Assembly: GCA_023663025.1 (NCBI GenBank)
Contig: JAMPIC010000015.1
Location: 1-56,506, forward strand
Reading direction: 5' to 3'
Length of the DNA stretch: 56,506 nt
DNA from: Prevotella sp.
GTDB lineage: Bacteria; Bacillota; Clostridia; Oscillospirales; Ruminococcaceae
Shown piece by piece: positions 32,726 through 41,267 of the stretch. The notes under the pieces are model-generated. The model was not told the DNA's origin, ran no database searches, and saw nothing but the letters and a program-made list of their open reading frames with translations. Positions within the stretch are counted from its first letter, which is position 1. Each line of letters starts with the position of its first letter. The position numbers were made by a program, and so were the translations under genes.

Positions 32726-34714
32726 ATGTCGGCAAGAAAAGCAAAAAATTACGGAAACGACAGCATTACCAAGCTGAAAGGCGCGGACAGGGTGAGAAAA
32801 CGTCCCGCGGTTATTTTCGGCTCGGACGGCATCGAGGGCTGCGAGCATTCGATTTTCGAGATAATCTCAAACTCCATCGACGAAGCCCGCGACGGAAACG
32901 GAGACAAAATCATCGTCACCTACTATCAGGACAACTCCGTGGAGGTTGAGGACTTCGGGCGGGGCTGTCCCGTGGACTACAACAGCGCGGAGCAGTGCTA
33001 CAACTGGGAGCTTGTTTACTGCGAGCTGTACGCGGGCGGAAAGTACCAAAACAACGAAAACGGCGACTACGAATATTCTCTCGGTCTGAACGGTCTGGGA
33101 GCCTGCGCCACCCAGTATTCCTCGGAGTACACGGACGTGGAAATCTACCGCGACGGCTTCAAGTACAATCTGCACTTTGAAAAGGGCGAGAACGTGGGCG
33201 GTCTGCAAAAAGAGGAAACGACCCGCAAAAAAACGGGTACGCGGACGAAATGGCGTCCCGATTTGGATGTGTTCACGGACATCTCCGTCAGCCGCGAATA
33301 TTTCGAGGACGTGCTGAAAAAGCAGGCTATCGTCAACCCGAACATTTCCTTTGTTTTCCGTTATCAGAACGAGGAGGGCAAATTCGAGGAGAACACCTAC
33401 TTTTACGAGAACGGCATTTCCGACTACATCGGCGAAATAATCGGCGGGGACTTCCTCACTCCCCCGCGCTTCTGGCAGTGCGAACGCAAGGGGCGCGACC
33501 GCGACGACAAGCCCGAATACAAGGTCAAGCTGTCGTTTGCGGTGGCTTTTTCCAACAAGGTCGCCCAAATCGAATACTACCACAACTCCAGCTTTCTGGA
33601 ACACGGCGGAGTTCCCGACAAGGCGGTGCAGAGCGCGTTCGTGTCCCAGATAGACGCGTATCTGAAAAATAACGGCAAGTACCAAAAAAACGAAAGCAAG
33701 ATAAAATTTATCGACGTGCAGGACTGTCTGGTGCTTATTTCGTCCTCGTTCTCCACGCTTACCTCCTACGAGAACCAAACGAAAAAGGCTATAACCAACA
33801 AGTTTATTTACGAGGCTATGGTGGATTTTCTGAAGCACCAGCTGGAGGTGTACTTCATAGAAAATCCCGACGACGCGCTGAAAATAGCCGAGCAGGTCAT
33901 ACTCAACAAGCGAAGCCGCGAAAGCGCGGAAAAGACCAAGCAGAACCTTAAAAAGAAGCTGGCGGGAAATATCGACCTGTCCAACATGGTGCAGAAATTT
34001 GTGGACTGCCGCACCAAAGACCTGTCCCGCCGGGAGATATTCATAGTGGAGGGAGACTCGGCGCTGGGCGCGTGCAAAACCGCCCGCAACGCGGAATTTC
34101 AGGCGATAATCCCCGTCCGCGGAAAGATACTGAACTGTCTCAAGGCGGACTACAACAAGATATTCAAGAGCGAGATAATCACTGACATTATCAAGGTGCT
34201 GGGCTGCGGCGTGGAGGTCAGTTCAAAGTCCAACAAGGAGCTGTCCACCTTTAACATCGAAAATCTGAAATGGAACAAAATAATCATCGCCACCGACGCT
34301 GACGTGGACGGTTTCCAGATAAGGACGCTTATTCTTGCAATGCTGTACCGTCTCACGCCCACGCTGATAGACGAGGGGTACGTTTACATTGTGGAGACCC
34401 CCCTGTTTGAGATCAACACAAAGGACAAGACCTATTTCGCCTACGACGAAAGGGAGAAAACCGAGATACTGACAAAAATCGAGGGGCAGAAGTACAAGAT
34501 CGACCGCTCGAAAGGTCTCGGCGAGAACGAGCCGGAAATGATGTCCCTGACCACCATGAACCCCGACACAAGGCGGCTTATAAAGGTAATGCCCACGGAC
34601 GTTGAGGCTGTGGCAAATATGTTCGACCTGATGCTGGGGGAAAATCTTCAGGGGCGGAAGGACTATATCGCGCAGTACGGAAATCAGTACCTTGAAATGG
34701 CGGATATAAGCTGA
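32726..34714 (+). CDS. Type II topoisomerase subunit B, divergent ParE/GyrB
   Basis: ATPase subunit of a gyrase or topoisomerase IV-like enzyme, 662 residues. The GHKL ATP site (EIISNSIDEA, VEDFGRG, YSLGLNGLGACATQYSS), the QTK switch (351-353) and the TOPRIM motifs EGDSALG (442-448) and DADVDG (524-529) are present. The usual His after DxDVDGxH is Gln531, and the common PLRGKxLNV reads PVRGKILNC, so it is a divergent paralogue and not the housekeeping GyrB. The subunit A gene lies 0.5 kb downstream with a small gene between. Whether the pair decatenates (ParEC role) or does something else cannot be settled here. Confidence 0.85.
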   Translation: MSARKAKNYGNDSITKLKGADRVRKRPAVIFGSDGIEGCEHSIFEIISNSIDEARDGNGDKIIVTYYQDNSVEVEDFGRGCPVDYNSAEQCYNWELVYCELYAGGKYQNNENGDYEYSLGLNGLGACATQYSSEYTDVEIYRDGFKYNLHFEKGENVGGLQKEETTRKKTGTRTKWRPDLDVFTDISVSREYFEDVLKKQAIVNPNISFVFRYQNEEGKFEENTYFYENGISDYIGEIIGGDFLTPPRFWQCERKGRDRDDKPEYKVKLSFAVAFSNKVAQIEYYHNSSFLEHGGVPDKAVQSAFVSQIDAYLKNNGKYQKNESKIKFIDVQDCLVLISSSFSTLTSYENQTKKAITNKFIYEAMVDFLKHQLEVYFIENPDDALKIAEQVILNKRSRESAEKTKQNLKKKLAGNIDLSNMVQKFVDCRTKDLSRREIFIVEGDSALGACKTARNAEFQAIIPVRGKILNCLKADYNKIFKSEIITDIIKVLGCGVEVSSKSNKELSTFNIENLKWNKIIIATDADVDGFQIRTLILAMLYRLTPTLIDEGYVYIVETPLFEINTKDKTYFAYDEREKTEILTKIEGQKYKIDRSKGLGENEPEMMSLTTMNPDTRRLIKVMPTDVEAVANMFDLMLGENLQGRKDYIAQYGNQYLEMADIS

Positions 34715-34736
34715 GCGGGTTATTGAAAGGATTTTT

Positions 34737-35129
34737 ATGGAAATTATAAGATATCCCGACGGGGAAAGCTTCCGTGAAGCCGTCCAAAGGGACGAGCCGC
34801 TTCTGGTGCTGATAGCCTTTGACGGAAGCCGGATTATCGCAAGTCAGATAGACGAGGCGGTGGAACATCATATACTGTTAAAAAAGGCGGGTTTTCCCGA
34901 TACGGACATTGACAGATATTTTCGCCTTGTCGTCGACAGGGACGGCGCTGACTGGACGTTCGTATGTCCCGAAAGCTACGGCGGCGTTACCCGCAAGGAC
35001 AAGAAAATCGAGGGATTTTTCAAGGACGGCATGAGAATAATTCCCGCCGCTTTAAAGGAAATCGGGTATGATGTGCCGATTGAAATTCCCAAAAGATACA
35101 GGAGACATTTTGATATTATGAATATGTAA
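34737..35129 (+). CDS. Unknown small protein between topoisomerase subunits
   Basis: 130 residues, cytoplasmic, mixed alpha/beta composition (LLVLIAFDGSRIIASQIDEAVEHH; YFRLVVDRDGADWTFVCPE; FKDGMRIIPAALKEIGYDVPIEIP). I recognise no family. GAAAGGA precedes ATG 34737, 22 bp after the subunit B stop, so it is translated from the topoisomerase transcript. Its placement between the two subunits suggests a modulator or a passenger gene. Confidence 0.65.
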   Translation: MEIIRYPDGESFREAVQRDEPLLVLIAFDGSRIIASQIDEAVEHHILLKKAGFPDTDIDRYFRLVVDRDGADWTFVCPESYGGVTRKDKKIEGFFKDGMRIIPAALKEIGYDVPIEIPKRYRRHFDIMNM

Positions 35130-35211
35130 AATTATTTTATGGGTTGAAAACAGGCAGCGTTTCTATCCTCTGCCCTCTAATCATCTATTCTCTAAAAAAG
35201 GAGTAATAAAA

Positions 35212-37452
35212 TTGCCGAGAAAAAGTAAAAAGGATACGGAAAAATCCGTAAAGAAAAACGTTCCCAATGCTTATATCGCAGGAAGCGGCATTGTCGCCGA
35301 GGAACGGATCACGGACACTCTTGAAAAAAACTATATGCCCTATGCCATGAGCGTTATAGTGTCCCGCGCTCTGCCAGAGATCGACGGCTTCAAGCCCTCC
35401 CACAGAAAGCTGCTGTACACCATGTATAAAATGGGTCTGCTGACAGGTCCGAAAACAAAATCCGCCAATATCGTCGGTCAGACCATGAAGCTGAACCCTC
35501 ACGGCGACGCGGCTATTTACGAGACCATGGTTCGTCTCGCCCGCGGAAACGAGGCTCTCCTCCACCCATATGTGGACAGCAAGGGCAACTTCGGAAAGGC
35601 GTATTCCCGCGATATGGCTTACGCCGCCTCCCGTTACACCGAGGCTAAGCTCGACCCTATCTGCAACGAGCTTTTCCGCGATATCGACAAGGACACCGTG
35701 GATTTCGTCCCCAATTACGACAACGAGACCGTCGAGCCTACCCTGCTCCCCGCCACGTTCCCCTCGGTGCTGGTAAATTCCAATGTGGGAATTGCCGTTT
35801 CCATGGCAAGCGCGGTATGCTCGTTCAACCTTGCGGAAATATGCGACACCACCGTCGCGCTTATAAGAAATCCCGAGCATAATATTTTGTCCACCCTGAA
35901 AGGTCCCGACTTTTCGGGCGGCGGGTTCATGCTCTACGACGAGGACGAGCTGGAGAAAATCTACCGTACCGGACGGGGTTCGGTAAAGGTGCGCTCGCGC
36001 TATCAGTTCGACAAGGATTCAAACTGCATCGAAGTGGTGCAGATTCCTCCCACGACCACTGTGGAAGCGATAATGGACAAGATAATCGAGCTTATCAAGG
36101 CGGGAAAGATACGCGAGATATCCTATATCCGCGACGAGACCGACATCAACGGCTTGAAGCTTGCCATCGACATCAAGCGCGGCGTCGATCCAGACAAGCT
36201 GATGAAAAAGCTTTTCCGCATGACCCCTTTGCAGGACAGCTATTCCTGCAATTTCAACATTCTTATCGGCGGCACTCCCAAGGTCATGGGCGTTTACGAG
36301 ATACTGGACGAGTGGGTGGCTTTCAGACGGGAGTGCATAAAGCGGCGTACTTTCTTTGAGCTGAACAAGAAAAAAGAACGTCTGCACCTGCTGCTGGGCT
36401 TGCAGAAAATTCTTCTGGACATAGACAAGGCGATAAAGATCGTCCGCGAGACCGAGGAGGAAGCGGAGGTCGTTCCCAATCTGATGATCGGCTTCGGCAT
36501 CGACGAGACCCAGGCTGAATATGTTGCGGAAATAAAGCTCCGTCACCTTAACAAGGAGTACATTTTAAAGCGCACCGCCGATATCGAGGGTCTGCAAAAG
36601 GACATCGCCGAAATGGAGGAAATTCTCGGCAGCGACAAAAAGATCAAGAACATTATCGTTTCCGAGCTGAAAGACGTCAAGGACAAGTACAGTCAGCCGC
36701 GCAAAACCATGTTCTACTACGGAGCGGACGAAGAGGAGGACGAGGTCGAGGACGACGTTCCCGACTACGCGGTAAACCTGTTCCTCACGCGGGACGGGTA
36801 CTTCAAAAAGATAACGGCACAGTCCCTGAGAGTGGCGAGCGACCAGAAGCTCAAAGACGGGGACGTTATGACCGCCTTTGCAGAGGCGACCAACAAGACC
36901 GAACTGCTGTTCTTTACCGACAAATGCCAGGTCTACAAAACGAGAGCGGACGCTTTCAAGGACACGAAGGCTTCCGAGCTGGGAGACTTTATTCCCGTAA
37001 AGCTCGGCTTCGACGAGTATGAGAACGTGTCCGCCATGATCGCGACCGCAGACTACAGCGGCTGTCTGGTGATGATCTTCGACAACGGAAAGGCGGCGAA
37101 AGTCCCCCTCAGCGCCTACGAGACCAAAACCAACCGCAAGAAGCTTGCCAATGCGTACACTTCCAAAGCAAAACTGATAAAGATGTTCTGCGTTTCGGAG
37201 AACACCGATATCCTGGTGCGTTCCACAAACGGCAGGGCGATCGTGTTCAACACGGGAATGATCCTGCCCAAATCCGCAAGGGACACCGTCGGCGTACAGG
37301 TAATGACCCTCAAAGCCAAAGCTCTGGTAGACAACGCTTACATCGTTACCGAGGACATGGCGGAAAACACGGCAAAATACGCTGTGAAAAACATTCCCGC
37401 CGCGGGAAGTCTTGCCAAAGACTTGGAAGATCCCGACCAACTCAAACTGTAA
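35212..37452 (+). CDS. Type II topoisomerase subunit A, divergent ParC/GyrA
   Basis: DNA breakage-rejoining subunit, 746 residues, starting with TTG after AAAAAAGGAG. The winged-helix region has the catalytic Tyr142 in AASRYTEAKL and the preceding NPHGDAAIYETMVRLARG. The position equal to GyrA Ser83 is Ala and that of Asp87 is Glu. The tower and coiled coil are followed by an acidic patch (EEEDEVEDDVPDY, residues about 505-517) and a short beta-pinwheel C-terminal domain without a GyrA box. That favours a topoisomerase IV-like role over supercoiling. It is the last gene of the operon; a hairpin lies just after it. Confidence 0.88.
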   Translation: MPRKSKKDTEKSVKKNVPNAYIAGSGIVAEERITDTLEKNYMPYAMSVIVSRALPEIDGFKPSHRKLLYTMYKMGLLTGPKTKSANIVGQTMKLNPHGDAAIYETMVRLARGNEALLHPYVDSKGNFGKAYSRDMAYAASRYTEAKLDPICNELFRDIDKDTVDFVPNYDNETVEPTLLPATFPSVLVNSNVGIAVSMASAVCSFNLAEICDTTVALIRNPEHNILSTLKGPDFSGGGFMLYDEDELEKIYRTGRGSVKVRSRYQFDKDSNCIEVVQIPPTTTVEAIMDKIIELIKAGKIREISYIRDETDINGLKLAIDIKRGVDPDKLMKKLFRMTPLQDSYSCNFNILIGGTPKVMGVYEILDEWVAFRRECIKRRTFFELNKKKERLHLLLGLQKILLDIDKAIKIVRETEEEAEVVPNLMIGFGIDETQAEYVAEIKLRHLNKEYILKRTADIEGLQKDIAEMEEILGSDKKIKNIIVSELKDVKDKYSQPRKTMFYYGADEEEDEVEDDVPDYAVNLFLTRDGYFKKITAQSLRVASDQKLKDGDVMTAFAEATNKTELLFFTDKCQVYKTRADAFKDTKASELGDFIPVKLGFDEYENVSAMIATADYSGCLVMIFDNGKAAKVPLSAYETKTNRKKLANAYTSKAKLIKMFCVSENTDILVRSTNGRAIVFNTGMILPKSARDTVGVQVMTLKAKALVDNAYIVTEDMAENTAKYAVKNIPAAGSLAKDLEDPDQLKL

Positions 37453-37457
37453 AAAAC

Positions 37458-37487
37458 CGGAGGACAAGCGCAGCGCTTTGTCCTCCG
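37458..37487 (+). terminator. Terminator hairpin after topoisomerase A gene
   Basis: Perfect stem CGGAGGACAA / TTGTCCTCCG with a 10-base loop, followed by a modest T-containing tail. It sits between the topoisomerase operon and the tRNA promoter. Confidence 0.65.
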
Positions 37488-37532
37488 ATTGTTACATTAT
37501 AGAAACAATTATGTGAACTTTTTGTTATCCTC

Positions 37533-37561
37533 TTGATTTTCCGGATAGACTATGCTATAAT
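37533..37561 (+). promoter_or_regulatory. Sigma-A promoter of tRNA-Ala
   Basis: TTGATT (37533-37538) and TATAAT (37556-37561) with a 17-bp spacer, 11 bp before the mature tRNA 5' end. Confidence 0.75.
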
Positions 37562-37572
37562 AATAAAGCTAT

Positions 37573-37648
37573 GGGGGTATAGCTCAGTTGGGAGAGCGCT
37601 TGCTTCGCATGTAAGAGGTCAGGGGTTCGAATCCCCTTATCTCCACCA
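37573..37648 (+). tRNA. tRNA-Ala (anticodon CGC)
   Basis: 76 nt cloverleaf with CCA encoded. The acceptor is GGGGGTA with TATCTCC, the anticodon stem CTTGC/GTAAG with loop TTCGCAT (anticodon CGC), and the T-arm AGGGG-TTCGAAT-CCCCT. The third acceptor pair is G3-U70, the alanine identity element. The 3' end forms the att core of the integrated element that begins directly after it. Confidence 0.93.
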
Positions 37649-37649
37649 G
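37626..37649 (+). other. att site (tRNA side), 24-bp direct repeat
   Basis: The last 23 bases of the tRNA gene plus one G are repeated exactly at 52021-52044. This is the crossover core of a tyrosine-integrase element; insertion regenerates the tRNA 3' end. Confidence 0.9.
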
Positions 37650-37657
37650 TATTATAT

Positions 37658-37701
37658 CCCGCAAATCCTTTGGTAGAAAGGGTTTGCGGGGTTTTGCTTT
37701 T
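37658..37701 (+). terminator. Terminator at element left end
   Basis: Stem CCCGCAAA-TCCTTT / AAAGGG-TTTGCGGG followed by GTTTTGCTTTTT. It would end tRNA transcription inside the mobile element. A similar but diverged hairpin follows the second att copy near 52051-52092. Confidence 0.7.
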
Positions 37702-37718
37702 TCCCCGTTTCGGGCAAT

Positions 37719-37740
37719 GCCCATTGTTTGCCCATTATTT
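37719..37740. repeat. Left-end TTTGCCCATT repeats (candidate integrase arm sites)
   Basis: Two close copies of TGCCCATT(G/A)TT lie next to the left att core. Matching copies occur near the right end (51895-51910), and an inverted TTTGGGCATT lies at 51851-51860. They are plausible arm-type binding sites for the integrase. Confidence 0.45.
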
Positions 37741-37755
37741 TCAAATCCGACCCAT

Positions 37756-38961
37756 TTAAGCCTGTTGCTGTACGGTAACAGGCTCTTTCTTTTGGGCGAA
37801 TGTAAGGGCGTTTTCGATAATATTGGACGTTCTCGCTTGCGCCTCTTGGAACTCGTGAGTATATTTTCCCAAAGTCGTATTTGGGTTTGAATGTCCTAAA
37901 TCGGCTGATACCGTGGCAACGTCAACGCCCGCATTGATTAGGATTGAAGCGTGCGCGTGCCGCAGGGAATGCAAGTCGCAGAAACGCAAGTTGTTCCTTT
38001 TACAGAATTTTCTGAACCAGTAGTACGGCGTATTATTGCCCATAGGCTTACCGTTCCATTGGGTGAACAGCCTGTCTGTTTCAACCCACTTGTTACAAAG
38101 CGTTTTCCGTTCCTCGTCCTGCACCGCTTTCAACTCTCGGAGCATATTCATAACGTGGTCGGGAAATCTCAAAGTCCGCTTTGACTTCTTTGTCTTTGTG
38201 GTATCGGTGTATGTACCCTGCTCGGCGGTGTAGTTGGACGTGCGGCGAACGCTGATAAGATTGTTCTCCCAGTTTATGTCTTTCCACTCCAGACCGAGCA
38301 TTTCGCCGCGGCGAAAACCGCTGTAAACCGCAAGCTTGAAAAACACACGGTATTTCACGGGTACATCTTCCTCGTCCAAAAGTTCAAAGATTTGGGCGAG
38401 TTCCTCAACGGTGTAAATTTCCTTTTCTTTCGCCTCGCCTTTTGGAATTGTAACGTTTCGGCAGGGATTTTCCGAAATCATACCCATTTTCACGGCATAA
38501 TTCAGAACGTCTGAAATAAAGTTCAGATGATGTACAACAGTCTTTCTCGCAAGCGGATTGCCGTTTTTCAAATTCTTGCCGTTCAAAGCAAGGTCATTGA
38601 TAAATTTCTGAACGTGTCTGCCCGTTATCTTGTCGAGCCGCAGATGTCCGATTGCGGGATATACTCTCAACGGGCATTGCGTAAGTTTGGCATAAGTTGT
38701 GTTCCGCAAATTCAGCCTTGCGTACTCCTCAAACCATTGCTCGGCAAATTCCTCAAACTTAACATTTGCGGTAACTTGTCCTTTCAAGCACTTTTCCTCA
38801 AATAAAACCGCTTGACGGTTCACCTCCTTTTCAATTTGTTTCGGGGTCATACCCTCCTCGGGTTTCCACGTCATCTGCTGAAACTTCTGCTTACCGTTTA
38901 TGTCATAACCGCAGCTGACGCGGATTTCATAAGAATTTTTCTTTTTTCTGATAGATGCCAT
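37756..38961 (-). CDS. int: Tyrosine recombinase (integrase) of the tRNA-Ala element
   Basis: 401 residues. An N-terminal AP2-like arm-binding domain and a SAM-like core-binding domain precede the catalytic domain. The catalytic residues are Arg in YSGFRRGEMLGLEW, the HxxR box LHSLRHAHAS, His in LGHSNPNTT and Tyr in GKYTHEF. The setting next to the tRNA att core makes it the enzyme for excision and integration. AGGAGG precedes ATG 38961. It is transcribed towards the tRNA. A decayed relative lies at 52170-52897. Confidence 0.95.
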   Translation of the reverse strand: MASIRKKKNSYEIRVSCGYDINGKQKFQQMTWKPEEGMTPKQIEKEVNRQAVLFEEKCLKGQVTANVKFEEFAEQWFEEYARLNLRNTTYAKLTQCPLRVYPAIGHLRLDKITGRHVQKFINDLALNGKNLKNGNPLARKTVVHHLNFISDVLNYAVKMGMISENPCRNVTIPKGEAKEKEIYTVEELAQIFELLDEEDVPVKYRVFFKLAVYSGFRRGEMLGLEWKDINWENNLISVRRTSNYTAEQGTYTDTTKTKKSKRTLRFPDHVMNMLRELKAVQDEERKTLCNKWVETDRLFTQWNGKPMGNNTPYYWFRKFCKRNNLRFCDLHSLRHAHASILINAGVDVATVSADLGHSNPNTTLGKYTHEFQEAQARTSNIIENALTFAQKKEPVTVQQQA

Positions 38962-39587
38962 AATAAAACCTCCTGTTTGTGCAAACAGTAGTCTTAATTA
39001 CAACGCTTTTCTATATATAATTTTACATATTAAAGCGTTAAATGTCAAGACCTTTTTGAAAAAATTTTTTCCCATACAGCCCTACAGTTCCTCCGATATG
39101 CCGTTTCCGCAGACGGGTCAGCCTGTGTTATGTCAATGCAGACTTGTATCTCTCGCGGCTGTATGATTAAATTGTCAAGTTGCTTTTAAGAATTTTCAAA
39201 CGATTATGCGTTCATTAAGACATTTTCATTCGATTTAAACCGATTATATTATACTATATTTCATTTGTCGAAAGACGCCGATTACTGTCTTTTTTGTCTC
39301 GTTTTGGAAAATACTGTAACTTTGTATAACTTCGTATAACTTTTTGTAACTTTAGGTAACTTGCTGTGTCTTGTAATTTAAATTGATAAAACGGGAAAGA
39401 ATGGGAAAGTTCGTTAGAATTTTAATTGTAAATTTTTTGTGAACAATTTGTTTTTCATATAACAGGTGACAAAATGGAGCGTATCACGGCAAAATGAACG
39501 TTGTCTTGTTAGTTAATATATTTTGATTTGTTTTGTTTGGACTTTTTGACAGAATAGCAAAAATACAGAAAAATATCTGTCGAATAA
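38962..39587. other. 626-bp AT-rich intergenic region with phased repeats
   Basis: Between the divergent int and hsdM genes. It holds no credible ORF. From 39316 to 39362 it carries five phased TAACTT repeats (listed separately). The rest is AT-rich with no other structure I can support. Confidence 0.6.
39316..39362. repeat. Five TAACTT repeats at exact 10-bp spacing
   Basis: TAACTT occurs at 39317, 39327, 39337, 39347 and 39357, each preceded by (G/A) and separated by four variable bases. The exact one-turn spacing places all copies on the same DNA face, as in iterons or cooperative operator arrays. Confidence 0.85.
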
Positions 39588-39616
39588 TTGACATAATGTA
39601 CAAATTATGGTATAAT
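39588..39616 (+). promoter_or_regulatory. Sigma-A promoter of the hsd operon with internal palindrome
   Basis: Perfect TTGACA (39588-39593) and TATAAT (39611-39616), 17-bp spacer. CATAAT (39592-39597) and ATTATG (39604-39609) form an inverted repeat inside the spacer, a typical operator position. GAAAGAGGT precedes ATG 39666. Confidence 0.8.
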
Positions 39617-39665
39617 AAAAGTAATTTATATTTATTCGCAACTAAATCTTGAAAGAGGTAACTAT

Positions 39666-41267
39666 ATGGCAAAGACTGCAAAGAAAGAAGTACAGGTTTC
39701 ACTTGAAACCGTTCTGTGGAATTGCCGTGTTGCTCTGCGCGGCATAGGCAGTACGGAAAAAAACAGGGACGCTGTTATTGCATTGGTATTCCTGAAATTT
39801 GCGGGAGATAAATTTGAAAAACGCCGCAGTGAACTTATAGAACAGTACGGTGAAATTCCTGCATTTCTTGAAAAGGTATCATTCTACAACGCCGTAAATG
39901 TATTTTATTTGAAAGAAACCGCCCGTTGGTCTTATGTTGTCAAGAATGCTTCGGCTAATGATATTGCAGTTATAATAGACCAGGCTATGGCTGATATTGA
40001 GGACAGCAATCCGCCGCTGAAAGGTGCGCTGCCGCTTAATCTGTTTGCAACACTCGGTGCGGACAAGTCCAAAATAAAAGACCTTATTGATAATGTAAAC
40101 CAAATCACGGAGGAACGCTTTAGAGAGGAAGACCTTATCGGCAGAGTGTATGAATATTTTCTGCAAGTATACGCCGCCTCGGGTACAAAAGAGGACGGCG
40201 AGTTCTATACGCCTGCCTGTGTTGTAAAACTGATAGCTGAAATGATAGAGCCGTACAGCGGAGTTGTATATGACCCGTGCTGCGGTTCGGGCGGTATGTT
40301 CGTGCAGTCGATGAAGTTCGTTGACCGTCACAACGGCAACAGATTGAAAGTGTCTATTATCGGACAGGAAAGTAATTCAGACACTTGGCGGCTCTGCAAA
40401 ATGAACCTCGCTATTCGCGGTATATCTCATAATCTCGGTGATACGAACGCGTCAACATTCACTAACGATCTTCATAAAGATATGACCGTTGATTACATAA
40501 TGGCAAATCCTCCGTTTAACCTTAAGGGCTGGAGAGCAGAGGACGCATTGACGGACGACCCTCGTTTTATCAAAGCAGGTTATTCGGTTATGCCGCCTGT
40601 GGCAAACGCCAACTATGCTTGGATACTGCATATGTTGTCTAAACTTGATGTAAACCACGGCATTGCGGGCTTTTTGCTTGCAAACGGCGCATTGAACATA
40701 GGCGACGCCGAGGGTACGCTTCGCAAAGAAATATTGGAGCGCGACCGTGTTGAAGCTATCATCGTTTTGCCCCGTGATATGTTCTATACTACCGATATTT
40801 CAGTAACGCTGTGGATTGTGAATATGAATAAGAAAGCGTGTTCCGTAAACGGCAGACAGCTTCGCGACCGTACTAATGAAGTATTGTTTTTGGACTTGCG
40901 CCGTTGGAATGAAAATACTGAAGAAATCGTGATTGACAAGGGGAAAAAGAAGAAAAAGACCGTGCTGAGCGATATGCAAATAGCCAAAATTAAGGAAACA
41001 TATACCAACTGGCAAAGCACTGATACAAGTCTTTATTCTGATGTGCCTGAGTTCTGCAAATCAGCAACTTTAGATGAGATAAGGACAAATGGATATTCAC
41101 TTGCTCCCAGTAAGTACATCGAGTTTATAGACCACGACTTAGAGATTGACTACGAAACTGAAATGGCTCGTATTCAAAATGAAATGCGTGATATTATCGC
41201 CGAGGAAAAGAAATCGCAGAAAATGCTTGAACAGGCGTTTAGGGGGATTGGTTATGGCATTGACTAA
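39666..41267 (+). CDS. hsdM: Type I restriction-modification methyltransferase HsdM
   Basis: N6-adenine methyltransferase subunit, 533 residues. An N-terminal helical HsdM domain (ALRGIGSTEKNRDAVIALVFLKF) is followed by the catalytic domain, with SAM motif I DPCCGSGGMF (203-212) and catalytic motif IV NPPF (281-284). EFYTP precedes it. The C-terminal tail is long and charged and likely contacts HsdS. It is first in the cargo operon and overlaps hsdS by 14 bases, the usual tight coupling. Confidence 0.96.
   Translation: MAKTAKKEVQVSLETVLWNCRVALRGIGSTEKNRDAVIALVFLKFAGDKFEKRRSELIEQYGEIPAFLEKVSFYNAVNVFYLKETARWSYVVKNASANDIAVIIDQAMADIEDSNPPLKGALPLNLFATLGADKSKIKDLIDNVNQITEERFREEDLIGRVYEYFLQVYAASGTKEDGEFYTPACVVKLIAEMIEPYSGVVYDPCCGSGGMFVQSMKFVDRHNGNRLKVSIIGQESNSDTWRLCKMNLAIRGISHNLGDTNASTFTNDLHKDMTVDYIMANPPFNLKGWRAEDALTDDPRFIKAGYSVMPPVANANYAWILHMLSKLDVNHGIAGFLLANGALNIGDAEGTLRKEILERDRVEAIIVLPRDMFYTTDISVTLWIVNMNKKACSVNGRQLRDRTNEVLFLDLRRWNENTEEIVIDKGKKKKKTVLSDMQIAKIKETYTNWQSTDTSLYSDVPEFCKSATLDEIRTNGYSLAPSKYIEFIDHDLEIDYETEMARIQNEMRDIIAEEKKSQKMLEQAFRGIGYGID

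Noticed and set aside
39060..39300. Possible CRISPR-like or further repeats in the int-hsdM gap
   Set aside because: No spaced identical repeats of suitable length; only the short TAACTT array is real.
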